64,000 nt of DNA from Streptomyces filamentosus (GCF_014654895.1 NZ_BNBE01000001.1:434001-498000), one strand, 5' to 3'. Numbered from the stretch's first letter, positions 1 to 10,389 are shown. Notes: generated by a model from the letters alone, not told the origin. Made by a program: numbers and translations.

Positions 1-835
1 CGACGGCGGTGAAGACCGGCGGCCAGGCGCGGGGGGCCGGCGGCGGGGCGAGGAGGGCGGCGACCCGGCGCGGCACGGGTCCGGCGGCGGCGAAGGCCGG
101 GAGGGTCGCGGGCCCCGCGCCGGCGGGGGCCAGGGCGGCCCGGCCGATGGCCCGGGCGACCGCGCGCCGGCTCCCGACCCGTACCGCGGCCTCCTCGTCC
201 GCCCAGCGTTCGGCGGAGTAGGTGACGGCGGTGCGCAGCGGGCGCAGGAAGGGGTTGGCCGCCGCGGCCAGCCGGGCCACGAGCAGCAGCCGGTCGTGGC
301 GGCCCGTCAGGTGCGCCCGCTCGTGGGCGAAGAGCGCGCGGCGCTCGGCGGGCCGGAGCAGGGCGAGCATGCCCCGGCTGACCACGACCCGGTCCCGGGA
401 GCCGCGGCGGACGGCCGGGAGGGCGTACGCGTAGGGCGCCGGGTCCGGCAGGACGGCGACGGGCGCGTCCGGCAGTCCGGCGAGCGCGCGGGCGGCCCGG
501 CGGCGGATCCGGCGGTGGCGCAGCAGCACCCGGGCGCAGACGCCGGTGACCGCGAGGAGGGCGGGGATCGCCGCCTTGCCGGCGACCTCGTCGTGGGGCA
601 GGGCGGCCCGGACCTCCGGGTCCGACCAGGCGTCGGGGAGGGGGTTGCCGGGCAGCTGGGCGGTGCCGACGACCATGAGGAGGCCGAGGCAGAGGGTGCT
701 GCACGCGGCGAGCACGGCGGCCACGGCGGTGAGGAGCCGGGTCGCGGTGCGCGGGTGGAGGTGGTGCTCGGCGAGGCGCGCGACGGGCCAGGCGGTCAGC
801 GGCAGGACGAGCGGCAGGAAGACGAAGAGGCCCAC
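1..835 (-). CDS. M56-family (BlaR1-like) membrane metallopeptidase, 3' end cut by window
   Basis: Integral-membrane zinc peptidase of the M56 family, which in other bacteria senses a signal and inactivates a BlaI-type repressor. The protein starts with hydrophobic segments (MGLFVFLPLVLPL and following helices) and carries the zinc-binding HExxH motif as HERAH, at about 312-336 on the DNA. It begins at a GTG (833-835), five bases past the stop of the BlaI-type gene, so the two are cotranscribed. There is no obvious penicillin-binding sensor domain in the visible part, as is usual for actinobacterial members. The C-terminus lies outside the window. The substrate and inducing signal cannot be read from the sequence. 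Confidence 0.8.
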   Translation of the reverse strand, partial: MGLFVFLPLVLPLTAWPVARLAEHHLHPRTATRLLTAVAAVLAACSTLCLGLLMVVGTAQLPGNPLPDAWSDPEVRAALPHDEVAGKAAIPALLAVTGVCARVLLRHRRIRRRAARALAGLPDAPVAVLPDPAPYAYALPAVRRGSRDRVVVSRGMLALLRPAERRALFAHERAHLTGRHDRLLLVARLAAAANPFLRPLRTAVTYSAERWADEEAAVRVGSRRAVARAIGRAALAPAGAGPATLPAFAAAGPVPRRVAALLAPPPAPRAWPPVFTAV

Positions 836-839
836 GGTG

Positions 840-1304
840 TCAGTCCTCCCCCGTCCCGTGCCGCTCCCCGTCCGCCCCGTCCCCCTCGTCCTCCCCGTCC
901 TCCCCGTCCTCCCCGGCCCGGGCGAGGAGGTCCCTCAGGAGCCGCTCGTCGGAGGCCTGGAGGGTGGTGAAGAAGCGGGTGAGGACGGCCTCCCGGTCGC
1001 CCTCGCCGTCCAGCACCCGGCGCATGCGGAGGGCGGCGAGGCCGGCCTCGTCGGCGACGGCGGTCCACTCGAAGGACCGGCCGGCGCGCTCGCGGGCGAC
1101 GGCGCCCTTGGCGTGCAGACGGGTGAGGATGGTGATGACGGTGGTGTACGCGAGTCCCCCGCCGAGCCGTTCCCTGACCAGGCCCGCGGTGACCGGTCCC
1201 CCGGCGGCGCGCACGGCGGCGAGGACCTGGGCCTCCAGCTCGCCCTGGCCGCGCCGGCGCGCGGAGCCGGCCGCCTCCGCGCCGGCGGCGTCCCGCTTCT
1301 TCAT
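840..1304 (-). CDS. BlaI/MecI/CopY-family transcriptional repressor
   Basis: Small winged-helix repressor of 154 residues that would bind operator dyads as a dimer and be cleaved when its partner M56 peptidase is activated. Residues about 20-90 form the winged helix (ELEAQVLAAVRAAGGPVTA, then the recognition region AYTTVITILTRLHAKGAV). The C-terminal part is the dimer/regulatory region and ends in an acidic Glu/Asp/Gly tail. It is the first gene of a two-gene unit with the M56 peptidase. A 16-bp inverted repeat about 85 bp upstream (1389-1404) is a good candidate for its own operator. Confidence 0.85.
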   Translation of the reverse strand: MKKRDAAGAEAAGSARRRGQGELEAQVLAAVRAAGGPVTAGLVRERLGGGLAYTTVITILTRLHAKGAVARERAGRSFEWTAVADEAGLAALRMRRVLDGEGDREAVLTRFFTTLQASDERLLRDLLARAGEDGEDGEDEGDGADGERHGTGED

Positions 1305-1388
1305 CCGTCGTCCTCCTGTCCTTTCCCGGCCGCTCGTCCGGGCCGCGCCCGGCCCGGTCGTCGTGCGGGGGCGACCCTACCCGGACGT

Positions 1389-1404
1389 TCTACGTCCCTG
1401 TAGA
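1389..1404. promoter_or_regulatory. Candidate BlaI-type operator dyad
   Basis: TCTAC-GTCCCT-GTAGA has perfect 5-bp arms and a 6-bp spacer. The CTAC/GTAG half-sites resemble the TACA/TGTA-type dyads bound by BlaI proteins. It sits between the divergent blaI-like gene and tatA, so it could control either. Confidence 0.5.
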
Positions 1405-1450
1405 TTGTCGCTGGTCCGAGCCCCCGTCCCGTCCCCCGCCTGGAGTGCCC

Positions 1451-1660
1451 ATGTTCGGTCTGAGCGAGATCGCGATCCTGCTGATCGTCGTCGCCCTGGT
1501 GGTCGGCGCGAAGAAGCTCCCGGAGCTGGCCCGCAGCGCGGGCAAGGCGTCCCGCATCCTGAAGGCGGAGTCGCGGGCGATGAAGTCCGGCGACGGGGCC
1601 GGGGAGCCGGCCGCCACGTACACCGTCAAGGAGACGCGGCCCGCCGACGGCGAGCGCTGA
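1451..1660 (+). CDS. tatA: TatA-family twin-arginine translocase subunit (lone paralogue)
   Basis: Small 69-residue membrane protein of the Tat pathway, which exports folded proteins with twin-arginine signals. It has the classical layout: short N-terminus, one membrane helix (LSEIAILLIVVALVVGAKK), hinge, amphipathic helix (KLPELARSAGKASRILKAE) and a polar tail. The hinge motif usually reads FG; here it is VG, a departure from the consensus. The ATG at 1451 is preferred over the in-frame GTG at 1445 because GGAG lies just upstream and MFGLSE is the typical TatA beginning. It has no tatC nearby, so it is probably an accessory copy rather than the housekeeping one. Confidence 0.85.
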   Translation: MFGLSEIAILLIVVALVVGAKKLPELARSAGKASRILKAESRAMKSGDGAGEPAATYTVKETRPADGER

Positions 1661-1675
1661 GCCCGGGGACCCGGC

Positions 1676-2311
1676 TCAGCCGGCGGGCCGGTCGGCGACC
1701 CGGTCGGCGACCCGGTCGGCCGGCGCGGCGACCGAGGCGAGGTAGCGGGCGTACTCGTCCAGGGCGGCCAGCGCCCGGACGTCGTCGCGGTCGATCAGCC
1801 AGGTCAGGGTGAGGCCGTCGAGGACGCCGAGGCCGTACCGGGCGAGGACCGCCAGGTCCACGGTCCACACGAGACCGGCGGCGCCGGCCATCGACTCCAG
1901 GTGCGCGCGGTACACGTCCTGGTAGTGGCGGTACTGCCGCCGGGCGAGGTCGGCGAGCCCGGGGCGGCGCAGCGCGTACTGGGTGACCTCGTACGTGACC
2001 AGGTGCTCGTCCGGGCGCGCCCGGACCTGGTCCCAGTAGGAGCGCAGGAGCGCGCGGACCTTGTCGTGGGGCGTGGCGCCCTCGGGGTGGGCGGGGCCGG
2101 CCGGCGGGAGGTTGCGTTCCATGATCCGCTCGATGACGGTCTGGAACAGCTCCTCCTTGGAGCGGAAGCAGTAGTGGAAGGCGCCGAGCGGCACCCCGGC
2201 CTCGGTGACCACGGCCCGGGTGGTGGTCTCGGCGACCCCGTCGCGGATCATGACCCGGATCGCCGCCTCCGCCAGCTGCTCGCGGCGCTCGCCGGCGGAG
2301 AGTCGGGACAT
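1676..2311 (-). CDS. TetR-family transcriptional regulator
   Basis: DNA-binding regulator of 211 residues. The N-terminal helix-turn-helix is clear (residues about 8-55, TTRAVVTEAGVPLGAFHYCF followed by KEELF). The C-terminal ligand-binding helices are not informative about the effector. The extreme C-terminus contains a short duplication (DRVADRVADR). The gene lies 86 bp downstream of the alanine-racemase-fold gene on the same strand and may be its second cistron. That makes it the natural candidate to bind the two palindromes between that gene and the lactone oxidase gene, although this link is inference. Confidence 0.88.
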   Translation of the reverse strand: MSRLSAGERREQLAEAAIRVMIRDGVAETTTRAVVTEAGVPLGAFHYCFRSKEELFQTVIERIMERNLPPAGPAHPEGATPHDKVRALLRSYWDQVRARPDEHLVTYEVTQYALRRPGLADLARRQYRHYQDVYRAHLESMAGAAGLVWTVDLAVLARYGLGVLDGLTLTWLIDRDDVRALAALDEYARYLASVAAPADRVADRVADRPAG

Positions 2312-2397
2312 GGCACGGGCTCCTCGGGACGGGGGACGGGCGTGGGGCGCGGTCAACGTACCGCAACGGGCGGCCGGCGGGTCCCGGCGCGGCGCCC

Positions 2398-3639
2398 CTA
2401 CAGGAAGGCCATGCCCTCGCCCCGGTAGGTGGGGACGGCGGCCACCACCCGGTCGTGCTCGACGAGGTGGAGGACGTCGACGCGCTCGCAGAGCTCGCCC
2501 GCCTTGGCGTGCCGGAACCAGACCCGGTCGCCGACCCGGAGGGTGTCGGCGGCCGGTCCGGCGAGCGGGGTCTGGACCTCGCCCGCGCCCTCGGCGGCGA
2601 GCATCGCGAGGCCCGCCGGGTGGACGGGGACGGGCAGCCGGTCGGGGCCGGGGGCGCCGGAGGCGGTCCAGCCGCCGCCGAGGACGGTGACGTGGCCGGG
2701 GGCGGGGCGGCGGACGACGGCGAGCGCGAAGAAGGCGGCGGGCAGCGGGCTGAAGCCCCGGTAGTGGTCGAAGAGGGCGGGGGCGTAGAGCCCGGAGCCC
2801 GCGCCGAGTTCGGTGACGGCGGGTTCGGCGGAGGTGGTCTCCAGGCTGCCGGTGCCGCCACCGTTGACGAACTCCAGCGGGGCGACCTCCTGGACGGCGC
2901 GGACGGCGGCGGCCCGGCGGGCGCGCAGCTCGCGGGCGGAGAGGTGCTGGACGACGCGGACGGCGGCGCGCATCGGACGGGCCTGGGCCGGCTGGTCGTC
3001 GCCGACGCCGGCGATCTGCCCCTCGTACGCCATCACGCCGACCAGGCGCAGCCGGGGCCGGGCGGCGACGGCGCGGGCCAGCGCCGCCGCCTCGGCGGGG
3101 GCGTGGACGGGCGAGCGGCGCATGCCGAGGTGGACCCGGCCGCCGAGCAGGCGGAGGGAGGCGTCGAGGTCGAGGCAGACCCGGACCGGGGGGCCGGAGG
3201 GGCCGGCGGCGGCGGTGAGGAGGTCGAGCTGTTCGGCGGAGTCGACCATGACGGTGATCCGGGCGGCGGCGTCCTCGTCGGCGGCGAGCCGGGCCAGCGC
3301 GTCGGTGTCGGCCGTGGGGTAGCCGACGAGGACGTCGACGGCGGGGTCGCGGGAGGCGAGCCACAGGGCCTCGGGGAGGGTGAAGGCGAGGACGCCGGAG
3401 AAGCCGGGGCGGGCCAGGACCTCGTCGATCAGGGCCCGGCAGCGGAGCGACTTGCTGGCGAGGCGGATCGGCTTGCCGCCGGCGCGGCGGGCCATCTGGG
3501 CGGCGTTGGCCCGCAGGGCGCCGAGGTCGACGACGGCGAAGGGCGGCTGGAGGCCGGCGGTCGCCTTCTCCAGGTCGGCGAAGCCCGCGGGGCGCGGGAC
3601 GGGCGCGGCGGCTGCGGCGTCGGGGCGGGCGCTTGCCAT
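2398..3639 (-). CDS. Alanine-racemase-fold PLP enzyme (amino acid deaminase/aldolase type)
   Basis: PLP-dependent enzyme of 413 residues with the fold-type III TIM barrel of alanine racemase N-terminal domains. The likely PLP-binding lysine is in IRLASKSLRC (about residue 63). Close relatives are annotated as amino acid deaminase/aldolase or D-threonine aldolase-like, so the reaction is probably cleavage or deamination of a hydroxy- or D-amino acid; the exact substrate is unknown. It starts at an ATG whose promoter is divergent from that of the lactone oxidase gene. Pairing of these two families in Streptomyces suggests a shared sugar-acid or amino-acid pathway, which is inference from gene order. 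Confidence 0.75.
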   Translation of the reverse strand: MASARPDAAAAAPVPRPAGFADLEKATAGLQPPFAVVDLGALRANAAQMARRAGGKPIRLASKSLRCRALIDEVLARPGFSGVLAFTLPEALWLASRDPAVDVLVGYPTADTDALARLAADEDAAARITVMVDSAEQLDLLTAAAGPSGPPVRVCLDLDASLRLLGGRVHLGMRRSPVHAPAEAAALARAVAARPRLRLVGVMAYEGQIAGVGDDQPAQARPMRAAVRVVQHLSARELRARRAAAVRAVQEVAPLEFVNGGGTGSLETTSAEPAVTELGAGSGLYAPALFDHYRGFSPLPAAFFALAVVRRPAPGHVTVLGGGWTASGAPGPDRLPVPVHPAGLAMLAAEGAGEVQTPLAGPAADTLRVGDRVWFRHAKAGELCERVDVLHLVEHDRVVAAVPTYRGEGMAFL

Positions 3640-3761
3640 GGTGGCGGGCCTTTCGTGGACCTCTGCGGGAGCGGGCGGGCCCTGCGCGGGATGTGCGGAA
3701 ACGCTCCGAGGGGCGTGTGGGTCCCTTCGAAAAGCCCCGCGGGGCCGGTGGCGACGCCGTC

Positions 3762-3833
3762 ACGGTCTCTTGGACGACCGTCCAAGTCAAGACTCCGGGA
3801 CCCTTGACTTGGACGCTTGTCCAAGTCCACTCT
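3762..3833. promoter_or_regulatory. Mirror-image divergent promoters with an operator in each spacer
   Basis: Two palindromes share the core CTTGGAC-N4-GTCCAAG, at 3769-3786 and inside 3806-3827 (second arms GACTTGGAC/GTCCAAGTC). Each is preceded by a TTGACT -35-like hexamer: plus strand 3804-3809, minus strand complement of 3785-3790. Each palindrome then fills the roughly 17-18-bp spacer before a weak -10 (CACTCT at 3828-3833; GACCGT as the complement of 3762-3767). A TetR-type protein bound here would block both promoters. Confidence 0.65.
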
Positions 3834-3869
3834 TCCGGACAGCGAGAACCGGCGGTAACCCGCCATTGC

Positions 3870-3980
3870 CGCCCTCCGCCCCCGACCCGGGCCCCGACCC
3901 CGGCTCGGGCCCCGCCCCCGGCCGGGACCTCGGACCCGAATCCGATCCCGACCCCGGCCCCCACCTCGACCCCGACCCCG
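3870..3980 (+). repeat. C-rich low-complexity leader with GACCCCG-like repeats
   Basis: The untranslated stretch before the lactone oxidase gene is made of degenerate repeats of CCCCGAC/GACCCCG and CCCGGG. I see no separate gene in it. The 5' leader would be about 155 bases if the TTGACT promoter is used. It ends in AAGGGA, the ribosome binding site for the ATG at 3996. Confidence 0.6.
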
Positions 3981-3995
3981 AAGGGAACGCCCGGC

Positions 3996-5321
3996 ATGAG
4001 CAGCAGCGAGAACGGCGTCTGGCGCAACTGGGCCGGGAACGAGGAGGCCGCGCCCCGGCGCGTCCTGCGTCCGGCCCGCACCGAGGACGTGGCCGCCGCC
4101 GTGAAGGACGCGGTACGGGACGGGCTGCGGGTCAAGGCGATCGGCTCCGGCCACTCCTTCAGCCCGATCGCCGTCGCCCCCGACGTCCAGCTCCGGCTCG
4201 ACCGGCTCGACGCCGTGGACGCGGTGGACCCTGAAACCGGCCTCGTCACCGTCGGCGCGGGCATGCCGCTGTGGAAGCTGAACCCGCTGCTCGCCTCGCA
4301 CGGCCTCGCCCTGGAGAACATGGGCGACATCGACCGGCAGACGGTGTCGGGCGCGATCTCCACCGGCACCCACGGCTCCGGGATCCGCTTCGGCGGCATC
4401 GCCACCCAGGTCCGCGCCCTGGAACTGGTGCTGGCCGACGGATCGGTGACGGTCTGTTCGGCGGACGAGCGGCCCGAGCTCTTCGCGGCGGCGCGGGTCG
4501 GGCTCGGCGCGCTCGGGATCATCACGAAGGTGACGCTCCAGACCGTCCCGCTGTACGCCCTGCACGCCCGCGACGCGTCGATGCCGGTCGCCGAGACCCT
4601 CGGCCGGATCGACGAACTCGTGGAGGGGAACGACCACTTCGAGTTCTTCTGGTTCCCGCACAGCGAGACCACGCTCACCCGCAGGTTCCGCCGGCTGCCC
4701 GCCGACACCCCCCTCTCCCCCATGGGCACCCTCTCCCGCCGCCTGGACGAGGCCGTGAGCGGTCCCGGCTTCGAGCTGCTGAACCGGCTCGGCACCCGCG
4801 TGCCGCGCCTGGTGCCGCCCATCACCCGCTTCGCGGCGCGCGCCATGTCCTCCCGGACCTGGACCGACCACTCGTACCGGATCTTCGCCTCGGTCCGCGA
4901 CGTCCGCTTCCACGAGGGCGAGTTCGCGATCCCGCGCGCCCACGCGGCCGAGGCACTGCGGGAGATCCGGCGCTGGATCGACGCCCACGGGGAGCCGGTG
5001 TCCTTCCCGCTGGAGGTGCGCTTCACCGCCGCCGACGACATCTGGCTCTCCACCGCGCAGGGCCGGGAGAGCTGCTACGTCGCCTTCCACCAGTACCACC
5101 GGATGCCGTACCGCCGGTACTTCGACGCCTGCCGGGAGGTCCTCGGCTCCTACGGCGGCCGGCCGCACTGGGGCAAGATGCACGACCTCGGCGCGGACGA
5201 ACTGCGGCCCCGCTACGAGCGGTTCGACGACTTCACGGCCCTGCGGGACGCGCTCGACCCGGCGGGCGTCTTCGCCAACCCGTACCTCGACCGCGTCCTC
5301 GGCCCGGCCCCGGCGGCCTGA
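3996..5321 (+). CDS. D-arabinono-1,4-lactone oxidase-type FAD enzyme
   Basis: FAD-dependent sugar-lactone oxidase of the ALO/L-gulonolactone oxidase family (441 residues), oxidising an aldono-lactone with oxygen or another acceptor. The N-terminal PCMH-type FAD-binding domain is seen in AIGSGHSFSPIA (about residues 49-60), whose His is the usual covalent FAD attachment residue. The substrate-binding ALO domain follows and ends with the family signature HWGKMH. The start at 3996 has AAGGGA ten bases upstream. It is divergent from the PLP enzyme, with shared palindromic operators, so the pair is probably co-induced. The true lactone substrate is not deducible. Confidence 0.85.
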   Translation: MSSSENGVWRNWAGNEEAAPRRVLRPARTEDVAAAVKDAVRDGLRVKAIGSGHSFSPIAVAPDVQLRLDRLDAVDAVDPETGLVTVGAGMPLWKLNPLLASHGLALENMGDIDRQTVSGAISTGTHGSGIRFGGIATQVRALELVLADGSVTVCSADERPELFAAARVGLGALGIITKVTLQTVPLYALHARDASMPVAETLGRIDELVEGNDHFEFFWFPHSETTLTRRFRRLPADTPLSPMGTLSRRLDEAVSGPGFELLNRLGTRVPRLVPPITRFAARAMSSRTWTDHSYRIFASVRDVRFHEGEFAIPRAHAAEALREIRRWIDAHGEPVSFPLEVRFTAADDIWLSTAQGRESCYVAFHQYHRMPYRRYFDACREVLGSYGGRPHWGKMHDLGADELRPRYERFDDFTALRDALDPAGVFANPYLDRVLGPAPAA

Positions 5322-5331
5322 TCCCGCACGG

Positions 5332-5383
5332 CCCCGGCCCGTGGCCGGGGATCACGGGCCGGGCCCGTGGCCGGGGATCACGG
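5332..5383. terminator. Tandem hairpins between convergent genes
   Basis: CCCCGGCC-CGT-GGCCGGGG (5332-5350) forms a hairpin. A 22-bp unit containing its right half is repeated at 5336-5357 and 5362-5383. The stop codon of the aminomutase gene lies inside the second copy. It probably serves as a bidirectional terminator for both converging genes. Confidence 0.6.
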
Positions 5384-6643
5384 CCCCGGCCCGCGGTCCG
5401 GGATCAGGCACCGGTCGTGCTCCCCGTACGGCACGAGGTCGCTCCACCAGCGGGCCGTCGGGTCGAAGCGGGCGTGCGCGAGGGTGCCCGTCAGCTCCGG
5501 GTCCCGGGTGCGCAGCGCGCGCAGCGCGAAGGCGGGCCCGTCCGGGAGCCGGGCGATCCCGTCGACGACGAGTTTCCCGAGTCCGGTCGCCATCACCGGG
5601 CCGCGCGCCGTCCGGGCCAGGCCCGAGACGCGCCGGCAGGCTTCCGTGTACACGCCGAGGACCCTGACCAGCGGCAGCCCGTAGTAGCGGCGGGGCCCGG
5701 TGTCCCGCGCCACGAACATGTCATAGGGCACCAGGCCGAGTTCGACCTGCTCCTGCCACATCCGGGCCCAGACGGCGGGGTCGTCGTTGACGTGCCGGAC
5801 GACGGGCGCCTGGGTGCGCAGCACGGCGCCGGTGGCGTGCAGCCGGCGCAGCGCCCGGCGGGCCGGGCCGGGTTCCAGCTCGCGGGGGTGGGTGACGTGC
5901 AGCATGAGGGCGAGGTGGCGGCCGGAGCGGACGACCCCGTCGAGGAGGCGGAGCAGGTCGTCGGCGTCGGGCGCGGTGAGGAAGCGCTCCGGCGCGAAGG
6001 AGACGGCCTTGGTGCCGATCCGGACGGTGCGGACGTGCCCGTGGCGGCGGCCGGTGAGCGGGGCGAGGTAGTCGGCGAGGACGTCGGCGCGCATCACGAG
6101 CGGGTCGCCGCCGGTGAGCAGGACGTCGGTGACCGCCGGGTGGCGGTCGAGGTGGGCGCACATCGCGCCGGGCCCGTGGACGGCCCGCCGGCCGCCGGGC
6201 TCGCCGGTGAACTGCGGCCAGCGGAAGCAGTATCCGCAGTGGCTGTGGCAGGTCTGGCCCTGGCGGGGGAGGACGAGGAGGGTGTCGGGGTAGACGTGTT
6301 CGAGCCCCTGGCCGTCCTCTCCGCCCGGCGGGTCCTCCGGCGGCGGGGCGAGCCGTTCGCGGATGCCGGTGACGACCCGGCGCAGCCGCTCCTCGTCGGG
6401 CAGGGCCGCCTCGACGGCGGCGAAGTCGGCCGGGGACAGCATGTCGCGGTGCGGCATGACCAGCCGGTAGAGGGGGTCGTCGGGGGCGCGCCCCCAGTCG
6501 ACGAGGACGTCGGCGACGTGGGCGCTCACCTTGAACGGCAGGACGCGGGCGACCACGTCGGCGTCGTGGCCCAGCTCGGGGCGGCCGGTGCGCTCGGCGA
6601 CGAGGCGGGCGAGTCGGCGTCCGGTGTGGAAACGGCTCTCCAT
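5378..6643 (-). CDS. kamA: KamA-family radical SAM lysine 2,3-aminomutase-like protein
   Basis: Radical S-adenosylmethionine enzyme of 421 residues, related to lysine 2,3-aminomutase, which converts L-lysine to L-beta-lysine using a 4Fe-4S cluster and PLP. The cluster motif CxxxCxxC is present as CHSHCGYC, followed by the FRW that is usual in this family. The SAM-binding segment LLTGGDPL follows. The start ATG at 6641-6643 has GGGGGA upstream. There is no adjacent beta-lysine-using pathway (no peptide synthetase, no lysine fermentation genes), so the physiological substrate is uncertain. It could feed beta-lysine to a distant antibiotic or osmolyte route. Confidence 0.8.
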   Translation of the reverse strand: MESRFHTGRRLARLVAERTGRPELGHDADVVARVLPFKVSAHVADVLVDWGRAPDDPLYRLVMPHRDMLSPADFAAVEAALPDEERLRRVVTGIRERLAPPPEDPPGGEDGQGLEHVYPDTLLVLPRQGQTCHSHCGYCFRWPQFTGEPGGRRAVHGPGAMCAHLDRHPAVTDVLLTGGDPLVMRADVLADYLAPLTGRRHGHVRTVRIGTKAVSFAPERFLTAPDADDLLRLLDGVVRSGRHLALMLHVTHPRELEPGPARRALRRLHATGAVLRTQAPVVRHVNDDPAVWARMWQEQVELGLVPYDMFVARDTGPRRYYGLPLVRVLGVYTEACRRVSGLARTARGPVMATGLGKLVVDGIARLPDGPAFALRALRTRDPELTGTLAHARFDPTARWWSDLVPYGEHDRCLIPDRGPGP

Positions 6644-7158
6644 GTGTGTCCCCCGCCGGGTCGGCCGCTGCGCGGACGGTCGGTGCGGATCCGGTGGCCC
6701 GGTCCGGAACCGATGATGGGCAACGGCGGCCGGGCCGCCAACGGCACTAGGGCCGGGCGGCCCTGGGGACAACCCGGAAGTCCGGCCGTTCTCGGGCGTA
6801 CGGGAACGGGCCACCGCCGGCCCCGGGCACCCGCCCGCCCGCCGCGCCACCGGCCCGCACCGCGCCGAAACGGATGATTCCGGCCCTCCCGGACGCCCGG
6901 ACGTCCCCCGGGATTGGCGCGATCCGGCACTCCCGGCGGACCCCGGCGCGCCACCCACGGGCCACCCCGGGCCACTCCGGGCCACCCCGGGCCGCCTCCG
7001 GACCGGAGCAGAGCCGCCGCCCCCTCGGGACGCCGACCCGGACCGCGCCCCTTCCCCCCGGCCGCCCTCCCCGGAGCCGTACCGGACCCTCCCGGAACGG
7101 CCCGTCCGCGCGGGGTGCGGTGGCAGACTGGCCCGCGACCTGCCGAAGGAGTGCCACC
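6644..7158. other. 515-bp intergenic region with short tandem repeats
   Basis: It holds the divergent promoters of the aminomutase and corA genes. I see no convincing gene. The only distinct feature is three head-to-tail copies of the 10-mer GCCACYCCGG at 6961-6990, with partial copies on both sides. Confidence 0.6.
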
Positions 7159-8256
7159 GTGTCCGTGATCCAGCGCCTGCGCACCGCCGTCCGCCGGACC
7201 TACCGGCGGACCGTGGACCTGAGCCACCCGGCCCGCTCGCCGCTCGGCAGCGCGGTCGTCAACTGCGTGGTGTACGCCGACGGGGTGCGGCGGACGGCCC
7301 CGGGCGCCGCCGTCGGCGCCGAGGAGGCGCTGCGGTACGTGCGCCGCTCCGGGGACGGCTTCGTCTGGATCGGCCTGCACGAGCCGGCGGAGAAGGAACT
7401 GACGGTGCTGGCCGAGCTGTTCGGACTGCACCCGCTGGCCGTCGAGGACGCCGTCCACGCCCACCAGCGGCCCAAGGTCGAGGAGTACGACGGGGTGCTG
7501 TTCGCGGTCCTGAAGACGGTCCGGTACGTGGAGCACGAGGAGCTGACCGCCACCAGCGAGGTGGTGGACACCGGCGAGCTGATGGCCTTCGTCGGGCCCG
7601 ACTTCGTCGTCACCATCCGGCACGGCGGGCACGGGTCGCTCGGGCCGCTGCGCGAGGCCCTGGAGGCGGTGCCGGAGCAGCTGGCCAAGGGGCCCTCGGC
7701 GGTGCTGCACGCCGTGGCGGACCACGTCGTCGACGACTACCTCGCCGTCGCGGACGCGGTGCAGACCGACCTCGACGCGATCGAGAACGCGGTCTTCTCC
7801 GACCAGGCGGACCGCCGGGACGCCGGCCGGATCTACCAGCTCAAGCGGGAGCTGCTGGAACTGCGCCGGGCCGTCGCCCCGCTGTCCCGGCCGCTGACGG
7901 AGCTGGCGACCCGGCCGATGCCGCTGGTCGACCCGGAGATCCGGGCGTACTTCCGGGACGTCACCGACCACCTGTCCCGGGTCACCGAGCAGGTCGCCTC
8001 CTACGACACCCTGCTCGACTCGGTGCTCCAGGCGCACCTGGCCCAGGTCACGGTCGCGCAGAACGAGGACATGCGGAAGATCACCGCCTGGGCGGCGATC
8101 GTCGCGGTGCCGACGATGGTGTGCGGGGTGTACGGCATGAACTTCGAGCACATGCCCGAGCTGCGCTGGACCTACGGCTACCCGGTGGTCCTCGGGGTGA
8201 TCGCGGTCGCCTGCTACGTCATCCACCGGGGCTTCCGGCGCAACGGCTGGCTGTGA
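7159..8256 (+). CDS. corA: CorA-family magnesium/cobalt transporter
   Basis: Divalent-cation channel of the CorA superfamily (365 residues), forming pentamers in the membrane for Mg2+ (or Co2+/Ni2+) uptake. The long N-terminal cytoplasmic domain and stalk helix are followed by two C-terminal membrane helices. The signature YGMNFEHMPEL sits in the periplasmic loop, and the protein ends in a basic tail. The GTG at 7159 is chosen because GAAGGA lies eight bases upstream and MSVIQRL is a typical beginning. It is a monocistronic gene with its own promoter region; no riboswitch-like leader is evident. Confidence 0.92.
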   Translation: MSVIQRLRTAVRRTYRRTVDLSHPARSPLGSAVVNCVVYADGVRRTAPGAAVGAEEALRYVRRSGDGFVWIGLHEPAEKELTVLAELFGLHPLAVEDAVHAHQRPKVEEYDGVLFAVLKTVRYVEHEELTATSEVVDTGELMAFVGPDFVVTIRHGGHGSLGPLREALEAVPEQLAKGPSAVLHAVADHVVDDYLAVADAVQTDLDAIENAVFSDQADRRDAGRIYQLKRELLELRRAVAPLSRPLTELATRPMPLVDPEIRAYFRDVTDHLSRVTEQVASYDTLLDSVLQAHLAQVTVAQNEDMRKITAWAAIVAVPTMVCGVYGMNFEHMPELRWTYGYPVVLGVIAVACYVIHRGFRRNGWL

Positions 8257-8433
8257 GGCGGCACCGTCCGGTCACGGAGGGGAGGCGTGTGACGGATCCG
8301 ACGCGCGCCCGGGGGATCTTGACGGTTCCCTGACGCGCTGGCGCCGATCGGGGGCCCTCCCTCTGCCTACGCTGACCCGGCCCGCCGGTCGGCGGGCCGA
8401 GACCACCCCTCACCAGTCAGCCCGGGAGCACCC

Positions 8434-10389
<1,956 letters not shown>

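Noticed and set aside
3870..3980. C-rich repeats as a possible CRISPR or structured RNA
   Set aside because: The units are irregular 6-8-mers with no constant spacers and little capacity for strong pairing.
1676..5053. A 1125-codon open frame on the minus strand
   Set aside because: It only becomes a sensible protein in its last part, which is the TetR gene; the rest is antisense to the lactone oxidase and out of frame with the racemase-fold gene.
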